DNA from: Andrena cerasifolii
Taxonomy: Eukaryota; Arthropoda; Insecta; Hymenoptera; Andrenidae
Assembly (NCBI RefSeq): GCF_050908995.1
Contig: NW_027484967.1
Location: 1 to 64,000, forward strand
DNA: 64,000 bases
Direction: 5' to 3'
Every line of letters starts with the position of its first letter. Within the stretch, counting starts at the first letter, position 1. Both the position numbers and the translations under genes were made by a program. Below are positions 13,850 to 26,637 of this stretch, piece by piece. Below the pieces are notes generated by a model. The model searched no databases, was not told the DNA's origin, and saw only the letters and a list, made by a program, of their open reading frames with translations.

Positions 13850-15466
13850 CTATACAATATCGGTTTAGAACAATATCGGTTTTGCAATATCAGTTTCTCA
13901 ATATCAGTTTCTCAATATCAGTTTTTCGATATCAGTTTTTCAATATTTGTTTTTCAATATCGGTTTTTCAATATCGGTTCTAACATCGGTTTCAATATCG
14001 GTTTTTCAATATCGGTTTTTCAATATCAGTTTTTCAATATTTGCTTTACAATATCGGTTTTTCAATGTCGGTTTAGAACAATATCGGTTTTGCAATATCA
14101 GTTTCTCAATATCAGTTTTTCGATATCAGTTTTTCAATATTTGTTTTTCAATATCGGTTCTAATATCGGTTTCAATATCGGTTTTGCAATATCAGTTTTT
14201 CGATATAAGTTTTTCAATATCGGTTTTTCAATATCGGTTTTTCAATATCGGTTCTAATATCGGTTTCAATATCGGTTTTGCAATATCGGTTTTTCAATAT
14301 CAGTTTTTCGATATCAGTTTTTCAATATTTGTTTTTCAATATCGGTTTCAATATCGGTTTTTCAATATCAGTTTTTCGATATAGGTTTTTCAATATCGGT
14401 TCTTCAATATCGGTTTTTCAATATCAGTTTTTCAATATTTGTTTTCAATATCGGTTTTTGAATATCGGTTCTAATATCGGTTTCAATATCGGTTTTTCAA
14501 TATCGGTTCTAATATCGGATTCAATATCGGTTTTGCAATATCAGTTTTTCGATATAGGTTTTTCAATATCGGTTTTTCAATATCAGTTTTTCAATATTTG
14601 TTCTCCAATATCGGTTTTTGAATATCGGTTCTAATATCGGATTCAATATCGGTTTTTCAATATTTGTTTTTCAATATCGGTTCTAATATCGGTTGCAATA
14701 TCGGTTTTTCAATATCGGTTTTTCAATATCAGTTTTTCGATATCAGTTTTTCAATATTTGTTTTTCAATATCGGTTTTTCAATATCGGTTCTAATATCGG
14801 TTTCAATATCGGTTTTTCAATATCGGTTTTTCAATATCCGTTCTAATATCGGATTCAATATCGGTTTTTCAATATCAGTTTTTCGATATAGGTTTTTCAA
14901 TATCGGTTTTTCAATATCGGTTCTAATATCGGTTTCAATATCGGTTTTGCAATATCAGTTTTTCGATATAAGTTTTTCGATATAGGTTTTTCAATATCGG
15001 TTTTTCAATATCGGTTTCAATATCGGTTTTTCAATATCGGTTTTTCAATATCGGTTTCAATATCGGTTTTTCAATATCGGTTTTTCAATATCGGTTTTTC
15101 AATGTCGGTTTAGAACAATATCGGTTTTGCAATATCAGTTTCTCAATATCAGTTTTTCGATATAAGTTTTTCGATATAGGTTTTTCAATATCGGTTTTTC
15201 AATATCGGTTCTAATATCGGTTTCAATATCGGTTTTGCAATATCAGTTTTTCGATATAAGTTTTTCGATATAGGTTTTTCAATATCGGTTTTTCAATATC
15301 GGTTTTTCAATATCGGTTTTTCAATATCAGTTTTTCAATATTTGTTTTTCAATATCGGTTTTTCAATATCGGTTCTAATATCGGTTTCAATATCGGTTTT
15401 TCAATATCGGTTTTTCAATATCGGTTTTTCAATATCAGTTTTTCGATATCAGTTTTTCAATATTTG
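13850..15466 (+). repeat. Tandem duplication of about 1.6 kb, unit 1
   Basis: Phase is set on the rare variant TTTGCTATACAATATC, with CTATAC at 13,850, 15,467 and 17,002. The offset is 1,617 at the left, 1,603 from about 13,980, 1,589 from about 14,110 to 14,985, and about 1,549 by 15,111. Each of the first two steps is one 14-mer. Confidence 0.75.
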
Positions 15467-17001
15467 CTATACAATATCGGTTTAGAACAATATCGGTTTT
15501 GCAATATCAGTTTCTCAATATCAGTTTTTCGATATCAGTTTTTCAATATTTGTTTTTCAATATCGGTTTTTCAGTATCGGTTCTAACATCGGTTTCAATA
15601 TCGGTTTTTCAATAGCGGTTTTTCGATATCAGTTTTTCAATATTTGCTTTACAATATCGGTTTTTCAATATCGGTTTAGAACAATATCGGTTTTGCAATA
15701 TCAGTTTTTCGATATCAGTTTTTCAATATTTGTTTTTCAATATCGGTTCTAATATCGGTTTCAATATCGGTTTTGCAATATCAGTTTTTCGATATAAGTT
15801 TTTCAATATCGGTTTTTCAATATCGGTTTTTCAATATCGGTTCTAATATCGGTTTCAATATCGGTTTTGCAATATCGGTTTTTCAATATCAGTTTTTCGA
15901 TATCAGTTTTTCAATATTTGTTTTTCAATATCGGTTTCAATATCGGTTTTTCAATATCAGTTTTTCGATATAGGTTTTTCAATATCGGTTTTTCAATATC
16001 GGTTTTTCAATATCAGTTTTTCAATATTTGTTTTCAATATCGGTTTTTGAATATCGGTTCTAATATCGGTTTCAATATCGGTTTTTCAATATCGGTTCTA
16101 ATATCGGATTCAATATCGGTTTTGCAATATCAGTTTTTCGATATAGGTTTTTCAATATCGGTTTTTCAATATCAGTTTTTCAATATTTGTTCTCCAATAT
16201 CGGTTTTTGAATATCGGTTCTAATATCGGATTCAATATCGGTTTTTCAATATTTGTTTTTCAATATCGGTTCTAATATCGGTTGCAATATCGGTTTTTCA
16301 ATATCGGTTTTTCAATATCAGTTTTTCGATATCAGTTTTTCAATATTTGTTTTTCAATATCGGTTTTTCAATATCGGTTCTAATATCGGTTTCAATATCG
16401 GTTTTTCAATATCGGTTTTTCAATATCCGTTCTAATATCGGATTCAATATCGGTTTTTCAATATCAGTTTTTCGATATAGGTTTTTCAATATCGGTTTTT
16501 CAATATCGGTTCTAATATCGGTTTCAATATCGGTTTTGCAATATCAGTTTTTCGATATAAGTTTTTCGATATAGGTTTTTCAATATCGGTTTTTCAATAT
16601 CGGTTTCAATATCGGTTTTTCAATATCGGTTTTTCAATATCGGTTTTTCAATGTCGGTTTAGAACAATATCGGTTTTGCAATATCAGTTTCTCAATATCA
16701 GTTTTTCGATATAAGTTTTTCGATATAGGTTTTTCAATATCGGTTTTTCAATATCGGTTCTAATATCGGTTTCAATATCGGTTTTGCAATATCAGTTTTT
16801 CGATATAAGTTTTTCGATATAGGTTTTTCAATATCGGTTTTTCAATATCGGTTTTTCAATATCGGTTTTTCAATATCAGTTTTTCAATATTTGTTTTTCA
16901 ATATCGGTTTTTCAATATCGGTTCTAATATCGGTTTCAATATCGGTTTTTCAATATCGGTTTTTCAATATCGGTTTTTCGATATCAGTTTTTCAATATTT
17001 G
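15467..17001 (+). repeat. Tandem duplication of about 1.6 kb, unit 2
   Basis: Copy of 13,850-15,466, about 80 bp shorter. The part at 15,775-16,574 matches unit 1 at a constant 1,589-bp offset, including the rare ATCGGTTGCAATATC monomer. A private ATAGCGG monomer near 15,614 and TCTTCAATATC near 14,401 are unit-specific substitutions. Confidence 0.75.
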
Positions 17002-20000
17002 CTATACAATATCGGTTTAGAACAATATCGGTTTTGCAATATCAGTTTCTCAATATCAGTTTTTCGATATCAGTTTTTCAATATTTGTTTTTCAATATCG
17101 GTTTTTCAGTATCGGTTCTAACATCGGTTTCAATATCGGTTTTTCAATATCGGTTTTTCAATATCAGTTTTTCAATATTTGCTTTACAATATCGGTTTTT
17201 CAATGTCGGTTTAGAACAATATCGGTTTTGCAATATCAGTTTCTCAATATCAGTTTTTCGATATCAGTTTTTCAATATTTGTTTTTCAATATCGGTTCTA
17301 ATATCGGTTTCAATATCGGTTTTGCAATATCAGTTTTTCGATATAAGTTTTTCAATATTTGTTTTTCAATATCGGTTTTTCAATATCGGTTTTTCAATAT
17401 CAGTTTTTCGATATCAGTTTTTCAATATCTGCTTTACAATATCGGTTTTTCAATATCGGTTCTAATATCGGTTTCAATATCGGTTTTTCAATATCAGTTT
17501 TTCGATATCAGTTTTTCAATATTTGCTTTACAATATCGGTTTTTTCAATATCGGTTTTTCGATATCAGTTTTTCAATATTTGCTTTACAATATCGGTTTT
17601 TCAATATCGGTTTAGAACAATATCGGTTTTGCAATATCAGTTTTTCGATATCAGTTTTTCAATATTTGTTTTTCAATATCGGTTCTAATATCGGTTTCAA
17701 TATCGGTTTTGCAATATCAGTTTTTCGATATCAGTTTTTCAATATTTGCTTTACAATATCGGTTTTTCAATATCGGTTTTTCGATATCAGTTTTTCAATA
17801 TTTGCTTTACAATATCGGTTTTTCAATATCGGTTTAGAACAATATCGGTTTTGCAATATCAGTTTTTCAATATCGGTTTTTCAGTATCGGTTTTTCAATA
17901 TTTGTTTTTCAATATCGGTTTTTTCAATATCAGATTTTCAATATTTGTTCTCCAATATCGGTTTTTGAATATCGGTTCTAATATCGGATTCAATATCGGT
18001 TTTTCAATATCGATTTTTCAATATCGGTTTTTCAATATCGGTTCTAATATCGGTTTAAATATCGGTTTTTCAATATCGGTTTTTCAATATCGGTTCTAAT
18101 ATCGGTTTCAATATCGGTTTTTCAATATCGGTTTTTCAATATCGGTTTTTCAATATCGGTTCTAATATCGGTTTCAATATCGGTTTTTCAATATCGGTTT
18201 TTCAATATCAGTTTTTCAATATTTGTTTTTCAATATCGGTTCTAATATCGGTTTCAATATCGGTTTCAATATCGGTTTTTCAATATCGGTTTTTCAATAT
18301 CGGTTTTTCAATATCAGTTTTTCGATATCAATTTTTCAATATTTGCTTTACAATATCGGTTTAGATCAATATCGGTTTTGCAATATCAGTTTCTCAATAT
18401 CAGTTTTTCGATATCAGTTTTTCAATATTTGTTTTTCAATATCGGTTTTTCAATATCGGTTCTAACATCGGTTTCAATATCGGTTTTTCAATATCGGTTT
18501 TTCAATATCAGTTTTTCAATATTTGCTTTACAATATCGGTTTTTCAATGTCGGTTTAGAACAATATCGGTTTTGCAATATCAGTTTCTCAATATCAGTTT
18601 TTCGATATCAGTTTTTCAATATTTGTTTTTCAATATCGGTTCTAATATCGGTTTCAATATCGGTTTTGCAATATCAGTTTTTCGATATAAGTTTTTCAAT
18701 ATCGGTTTTTCAATATCGGTTTTTCAATATCGGTTCTAATATCGGTTTCAATATCGGTTTTGCAATATCGGTTTTTCAATATCAGTTTTTCGATATAGGT
18801 TTTTCAGTATCGGTTTTTCAATATCGGTTTTTCAATATCAGTTCTTCAATATTTGGTTTTCAATATCGGTTTTTGAATATCGGTTCTAATATCGGTTTCA
18901 ATATCGGTTTTTCAATATCGGTTTTTCAATATCGGTTTTTCAATATCAGTTTTTCAATATTTGTTCTCCAATATCGGTTTTTGAATATCGGTTCTAATAT
19001 CGGATTCAATATCGGTTTTTCAATATCAGTTTTTCGATATCAGTTTTTCAATATTTGTTTTTCAATATCGGTTCTAATATCGGTTTCAATATCGGTTTTT
19101 CAATATCGGTTTTTCAATATCGGTTCTAATATCGGATTCAATATCGGTTTTGCAATATCAGTTTTTCGATATAGGTTTTTCAATATCGGTTTTTCAATAT
19201 CAGTTTTTCAATATTTGTTCTCCAATATCGGTTTTTGAATATCGGTTCTAATATCGGATTCAATATCGGTTTTTCAATATTTGTTTTTCAATATCGGTTC
19301 TAATATCGGTTTCAATATCGTTTTTTCAATATCAGTTTTTCGATATCAGTTTTTCAATATTTGTTTTTCAATATTGGTTTCAATATCGGTTTTGCAATAT
19401 CAGTTTTTCGATATCAGTTTTTCAATATTTGTTTTTCAATATCGGTTTTTCAATATCGGTTCTAATATCGGTTTCAACATCGGTTTTTCAATATCAGTTT
19501 TTCGATATAGGTTTTTCAATATCGGTTCTTCAATATCGGTTTTTCAATATCGGTTTTTCAATATCAGTTTTTCGATATCAGTTTTTCAATATTTGCTTTA
19601 CAATATCGGTTTTTCAATATGGGTGTAGAACAATATCGGTTTTGCAATATCAGTTTCTCAATATCAGTTTTTCGATATCAGTTTTTCAATATTTGTTTTT
19701 CGATATCGGTTTTTCAATATCGGTTCTACTATCGGTTTCAATATCGGTTTTGCAATATCAGTTTTTCGATATATGTTTTTCAATATCGGTTTTTCAATAT
19801 CGGTTTTTCAATATTTGTTTTTCAATATCGGTTTTTTCAATATCAGTTTTTCAATATTTGTTCTCCAATATCGGTTTTTGAATATCGGTTCTAATATCGG
19901 ATTCAATATCGGTTTTTCAATATCGATTTTTCAATATCGGTTTTTCAATATCGGTTCTAATATCGGTTTCAATATCGGTTTTGCAATATCAGTTTTTCGA

Positions 20001-21177
20001 TATAAGTTTTTCGATATAGGTTTTTCAATATCGGTTTTTCAATATCGGTTCTAATATCGGTTTCAATATCGGTTTTTCAATATCGGTTTTTCAATATCAG
20101 TTTTTCAATATTTGTTTTTCATTATCGGTTTTTCAATATCGGTTCTAATATCGGTTTCAATATCGGTTTTTCAATATCGGTTTTTCAATATCGGTTTTTC
20201 AATATCAGTTTTTCAATATCAGTTTTTCGATATCAGTTTTTCAATATTTGCTTTACAATATCGGTTTAGAACAATATCGGTTATGCAATATCAGTTTCTC
20301 AATATCAGTTTTTCGATATCAGTTTTTCAATATTTGTTTTTCAATATCGGTTTTTCAATATCGGTTCTAACATCGGTTTCAATATCGGTTTTTCAATATT
20401 TGCTTTACAATATCGGTTTTTCAATGTCGGTTTAGAACAATATCGGTTTTGCAATATCAGTTTCTCAATATCAGTTTTTCGATATCAGTTTTTCAATATT
20501 TGTTTTTCAATATCGGTTCTAATATCGGTTTCAATATCGGTTTTGCAATATCAGTTTTTCGATATAAGTTTTTCAATATCGGTTTTTCAATATCGGTTTT
20601 TCAATATCGGTTCTAATATCGGTTTCAATATCGGTTTTGCAATATCGGTTTTTCAATATCAGTTTTTCGATATCAGTTTTTCAATATTTGTTTTTCAATA
20701 TCGGTTTTTCAATATCGGTTCTAATATCGGTTTCAACATCGGTTTTTCAATATCAGTTTTTCGATATAGGTTTTTCAATATCGGTTTTTCAATATCGGAT
20801 TTTCAATATCAGTTTTTCAATATTTGTTTTCAATATCGGTTTTTGAATATCGGTTCTAATATCGGTTTCAATATCGGTTTTTCAATATCGGTTTTTCAAT
20901 ATCAGTTTTTCAATATTTGCTTTACAATATCGGTTTTTCAATGTCGGTTTAGAACAATATCGGTTTTGCAATATCAGTTTCTCAATATCGGTTTTTCAAT
21001 ATCGGTTTTTCAATATCGGTTCTAATATCGGTTTCAATATCGGTTTTGCAATATCAGTTTTTCGATATAAGTTTTTCGATATAGGTTTTTCAATATCGGT
21101 TTTTCAATATCGGTTCTAATATCGGTTTCAATATCGGTTTTTCAATATCGGTTTTTCAATATCAGTTTTTCAATATT

Positions 21178-23907
21178 TGTTTTTCAATATCGGTTCTAAT
21201 ATCGGTTTCAATATCAGTTTTTCGATATCAGTTTTTCAATATTTGCTTTACAATATCGGTTTTTCAATATCCGTTCTAATATCGGATTCAATATCGGTTT
21301 TTCAATATCAGTTTTTCGATATAGGTTTTTCAGTATCGGTTTTTCAATATCGGTTTTTCAATATCAGTTCTTCAATATTTGGTTTTCAATATCGGTTTTT
21401 GAATATCGGTTCTAATATCGGTTTCAATATCGGTTTTCAATATCGGTTTTTCAATATCGGTTTTTCAATATCAGTTTTTCAATATTTGTTCTCCAATATC
21501 GGTTTTTGAATATCGGTTCTAATATCGGATTCAATATCGGTTTTTCAATATCGGTTTTTCAATATCAGTTTTTCGATATCAGTTTTTCAATATTTGTTTT
21601 TCAATATCGGTTTTTCAATATCGGTTCTAATATCGGTTTCAATATCGGTTTTTCAATATCGGTTTTTCAATATCAGTTTTTCAATATTTGTTCTCCAATA
21701 TCGGTTTTTCAATATCGGTTTTTCAATATCAGTTTTTCAATATTTGTTCTCCAATATCGGTTTTTGAATATCGGTTCTAATATCGGATTCAATATCGGTT
21801 TTTCAATATCGGTTTTTCAATATCAGTTTTTCGATATCAGTTTTCCAATATTTGTTTTTCAATATCGGTTTTTCAATATCGGTTTTTCAATATCAGTTTT
21901 TCGATATCAGTTTTTCAATATTTGCTTTACAATATCGGTTTTTCAATATCCGTTCTAATATCGGATTCAATATCGGTTTTTCAATATCAGTTTTTCGATA
22001 TAGGTTTTTCAATATCGGTTTTTCAATATCGGTTCTAATATCGGTTTCAATATCGGTTTTTCAATATCGGTTTTTCAATATCAGTTTTTCGATATCAGTT
22101 TTTCAATATTTGCTTTACAATATCGGTTTTTCAATATCGGTTCTAATATCGGATTCAATATCGGTTTTTCAATATCGGTTTTTCGATATCAGTTTTTCAA
22201 TATTTGCTTTACAATATCGGTTTTTCAATATCGGTTTAGAACAATATCGGTTTTGCAATATCAGTTTTTCGATATCAGTTTTTCAATATTTGTTTTTCAA
22301 TATCGGTTCTAATATCGGTTTCAATATCGGTTTTGCAATATCAGTTTTTCGATATAAGTTTTTCAATATCGGTTTTTCAATATCGGTTTTTCAATATCGG
22401 TTCTAATATCGGTTTCAATATCGGTTTTGCAATATCGGTTTTTCAATATCAGTTTTTCGATATCAGTTTTTCAATATTTGTTTTTCAATATCGGTTTTTC
22501 AATATCGGTTCTAATATCGGTTTCAATATCGGTTTTTCAATATCAGTTTTTCGATATAGGTTTTTCAATATCGGTTTTTCAATATCGGTTTTTCAATATC
22601 AGTTTTTCAATATTTGTTTTGAATATCGGTTTTTGAATATCGGTTCTAATATCGGTTTCAATATCGGTTTTTCAATATCGGTTCTAATATCGGATTCAAT
22701 ATCGGTTTTGCAATATCAGTTTTTCGATATAGGTTTTTCAATATCGGTTTTTCAATATCAGTTTTTCAATATTTGTTCTCCAATATCGGTTTTTGAATAT
22801 CGGTTCTAATATCGGATTCAATATCGGTTTTTCAATATTTGTTTTTCAATATCGGTTCTAATATCGGTTTCAATATCGGTTTTTCAATATCGGTTTTTCA
22901 ATATCAGTTTTTCGATATCAGTTTTTCAATATTTGTTTTTCAATATCGGTTTTTCAATATCGGTTCTAATATCGGTTTCAATATCGGTTTTTCAATATCG
23001 GTTTTTCAATATCGGTTCTAATATCGGTTTCAATATCGGTTTTTCAATATCGGTTTTTCAATATCGGTTTTTCAATATCAGTTTTTCGATATCAGTTTTT
23101 CAATATTTGCTTTACAATATCGGTTTTTCAATATGGGTGTAGAACAATATCGGTTTTGCAATATCAGTTTCTCAATATCAGTTTTTCGATATCAGTTTTT
23201 CAATATTTGTTTTTCAATATCGGTTTTTCAATATCGGTTCTAATATCGGTTTCAATATCGGTTTTGCAATATCAGTTTTTCGATATAAGTTTTTCAATAT
23301 CGGTTTTTCAATATCAGTTTTTCGATATCAGTTTTTCAATATTTGTTTTTCAATATCGGTTTTTCAATATCGGTTTTTCAATATCAGTTTTTCGATATCA
23401 GTTTTTCAATATTTGCTTTACAATATCGGTTTTTCAATATCCGTTCTAATATCGGTTTCAATATCGGTTTTTCAATATCGGTTCTAATATCGGATTCAAT
23501 ATCGGTTTTGCAATATCAGTTTTTCGATATAGGTTTTTCAATATCGGTTTTTCAATATCAGTTTTTCAATATTTGTTCCCCAATATCGGTTTTTGAATAT
23601 CGGTTCTAATATCGGATTCAATATCGGTTTTTCAATATTTGTTTTTCAATATCGGTTCTAATATCGGTTTCAATATCGGTTTTTCAATATCGGTTTTTCA
23701 ATATCAGTTTTTCGATATCAGTTTTTCAATATTTGTTTTTCAATATCGGTTTTTCAATATCGGTTCTAATATCGGTTTCAATATCGGTTTTTCAATATCG
23801 GTTTTTCAATATCGGTTTTTCAATATCAGTTTTTCGATATCAGTTTTTCAATATTTGTTTTTCAATATCGGTTTTTCAATATCGGTTCTAATATCGGTTT
23901 CAATATC
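21178..23907 (+). repeat. 2,730-bp tandem duplication, unit 1
   Basis: It repeats at an offset of 2,730 bp (exactly 195 x 14), changing to 2,731 after a one-base T-run insertion in unit 2 near 25,940. The unit is rich in ATATCCGTTCTAAT and TTCTCCAATATC variants and lacks the TAACATCGG core cassette. The match weakens over the last 100 bp. Confidence 0.8.
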
Positions 23908-26637
23908 GCTTTTTCAATATCGGTTCTAATATCGGTTTCAATATCAGTTTTTCGATATCAGTTTTTCAATATTTGCTTTACAATATCGGTTTTTCAATAT
24001 CCGTTCTAATATCGGATTCAATATCGGTTTTTCAATATCAGTTTTTCGATATAGGTTTTTCAGTATCGGTTTTTCAATATCGGTTTTTCAATATCAGTTC
24101 TTCAATATTTGGTTTTCAATATCGGTTTTTGAATATCGGTTCTAATATCGGTTTCAATATCGGTTTTCAATATCGGTTTTTCAATATCGGTTTTTCAATA
24201 TCAGTTTTTCAATATTTGTTCTCCAATATCGGTTTTTGAATATCGGTTCTAATATCGGATTCAATATCGGTTTTTCAATATCGGTTTTTCAATATCAGTT
24301 TTTCGATATCAGTTTTTCAATATTTGTTTTTCAATATCGGTTTTTCAATATCGGTTCTAATATCGGTTTCAATATCGGTTTTTCAATATCGGTTTTTCAA
24401 TATCAGTTTTTCAATATTTGTTCTCCAATATCGGTTTTTCAATATCGGTTTTTCAATATCAGTTTTTCAATATTTGTTCTCCAATATCGGTTTTTGAATA
24501 TCGATTCTAATATCGGATTCAATATCGGTTTTTCAATATCGGTTTTTCAATATCAGTTTTTCGATATCAGTTTTTCAATATTTGTTTTTCAATATCGGTT
24601 TTTCAATATCGGTTTTTCAATATCAGTTTTTCGATATCAGTTTTTCAATATTTGCTTTACAATATCGGTTTTTCAATATCCGTTCTAATATCGGATTCAA
24701 TATCGGTTTTTCAATATCAGTTTTTCGATATAGGTTTTTCAATATCGGTTTTTCAATATCGGTTCTAATATCGGTTTCAATATCGGTTTTTCAATATCGG
24801 TTTTTCAATATCAGTTTTTCGATATCAGTTTTTCAATATTTGCTTTACAATATCGGTTTTTCAATATCGGTTCTAATATCGGATTCAATATCGGTTTTTC
24901 AATATCGGTTTTTCGATATCAGTTTTTCAATATTTGCTTTACAATATCGGTTTTTCAATATCGGTTTAGAACAATATCGGTTTTGCAATATCAGTTTTTC
25001 GATATCAGTTTTTCAATATTTGTTTTTCAATATCGGTTCTAATATCGGTTTCAATATCGGTTTTGCAATATCAGTTTTTCGATATAAGTTTTTCAATATC
25101 GGTTTTTCAATATCGGTTTTTCAATATCGGTTCTAATATCGGTTTCAATATCGGTTTTGCAATATCGGTTTTTCAATATCAGTTTTTCGATATCAGTTTT
25201 TCAATATTTGTTTTTCAATATCGGTTTTTCAATATCGGTTCTAATATCGGTTTCAATATCGGTTTTTCAATATCAGTTTTTCGATATAGGTTTTTCAATA
25301 TCGGTTTTTCAATATCGGTTTTTCAATATCAGTTTTTCAATATTTGTTTTCAATATCGGTTTTTGAATATCGGTTCTAATATCGGTTTCAATATCGGTTT
25401 TTCAATATCGGTTCTAATATCGGATTCAATATCGGTTTTGCAATATCAGTTTTTCGATATAGGTTTTTCAATATCGGTTTTTCAATATCAGTTTTTCAAT
25501 ATTTGTTCTCCAATATCGGTTTTTGAATATCGGTTCTAATATCGGATTCAATATCGGTTTTTCAATATTTGTTTTTCAATATCGGTTCTAATATCGGTTT
25601 CAATATCGGTTTTTCAATATCGGTTTTTCAATATCAGTTTTTCGATATCAGTTTTTCAATATTTGTTTTTCAATATCGGTTTTTCAATATCGGTTCTAAT
25701 ATCGGTTTCAATATCGGTTTTTCAATATCGGTTTTTCAATATCGGTTCTAATATCGGTTTCAATATCGGTTTTTCAATATCGGTTTTTCAATATCGGTTT
25801 TTCAATATCAGTTTTTCGATATCAGTTTTTCAATATTTGCTTTACAATATCGGTTTTTCAATATGGGTGTAGAACAATATCGGTTTTGCAATATCAGTTT
25901 CTCAATATCAGTTTTTGGATATCAGTTTTTCAATATTTGTTTTTTCAATATCGGTTTTTCAATATCGGTTCTAATATCGGTTTCAATATCGGTTTTGCAA
26001 TATCAGTTTTTCGATATAAGTTTTTCAATATCGGTTTTTCAATATCAGTTTTTCGATATCAGTTTTTCAATATTTGTTTTTCAATATCGGTTTTTCAATA
26101 TCGGTTTTTCAATATCAGTTTTTCGATATCAGTTTTTCAATATTTGCTTTACAATATCGGTTTTTCAATATCCGTTCTAATATCGGTTTCAATATCGGTT
26201 TTTCAATATCGGTTCTAATATCGGATTCAATATCGGTTTTGCAATATCAGTTTTTCGATATAGGTTTCTCAATATCGGTTTTTCAATATCAGTTTTTCAA
26301 TATTTGTTCCCCAATATCGGTTTTTGAATATCGGTTCTAATATCGGATTCAATATCGGTTTTTCAATATTTGTTTTTCAATATCGGTTCTAATATCGGTT
26401 TCAATATCGGTTTTTCAATATCGGTTTTTCAATATCAGTTTTTCGATATCAGTTTTTCAATATTTGTTTTTCAATATCGGTTTTTCAATATCGGTTCTAA
26501 TATCGGTTTCAATATCGGTTTTTCAATATCGGTTCTAATATCGGTTTCAATATCGGTTTTTCAATATCGGTTTTTCAATATCGGTTCTAATATCGGTTTC
26601 AATATCGGTTTTTCAATATCGGTTTTTCAATATCGGT
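23908..26637 (+). repeat. 2,730-bp tandem duplication, unit 2
   Basis: Copy of 21,178-23,907. Differences seen include a six-T run near 25,940, GGATATCAG near 25,918 in place of CGATATCAG, and an extra 12-mer/14-mer group near 26,530-26,580 not found at the matching place in unit 1. The right boundary is therefore approximate. Confidence 0.75.

Larger units (their letters stand above)
11760..14830 (+). repeat. Third, rearranged relative of the 13.6-kb block
   Basis: It aligns with 27,890-31,030 at offsets of 16,132, then 16,240, then about 16,200, and so also with the second copy of that block from about 41,510. Shared rare marks are TTTTCCAATATCGG (near 11,968, 28,100 and 41,718), GCTATAC (12,332, 28,572 and 42,190) and ATCGGTTGCAATATC (near 14,692, 30,892 and 44,510). 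The 396/382-bp ladder and other indels interrupt the match, so this is an older copy or one rearranged more often (inference). Confidence 0.6.

Noticed and set aside
19619..19894. ATG-initiated frames at the ATGGGTGTAGAAC module (also 7,420-7,602 and 25,863-26,180)
   Set aside because: They are short (60-105 codons), made only of repeat, and not kept at the other copies of the module. No upstream signal is seen.
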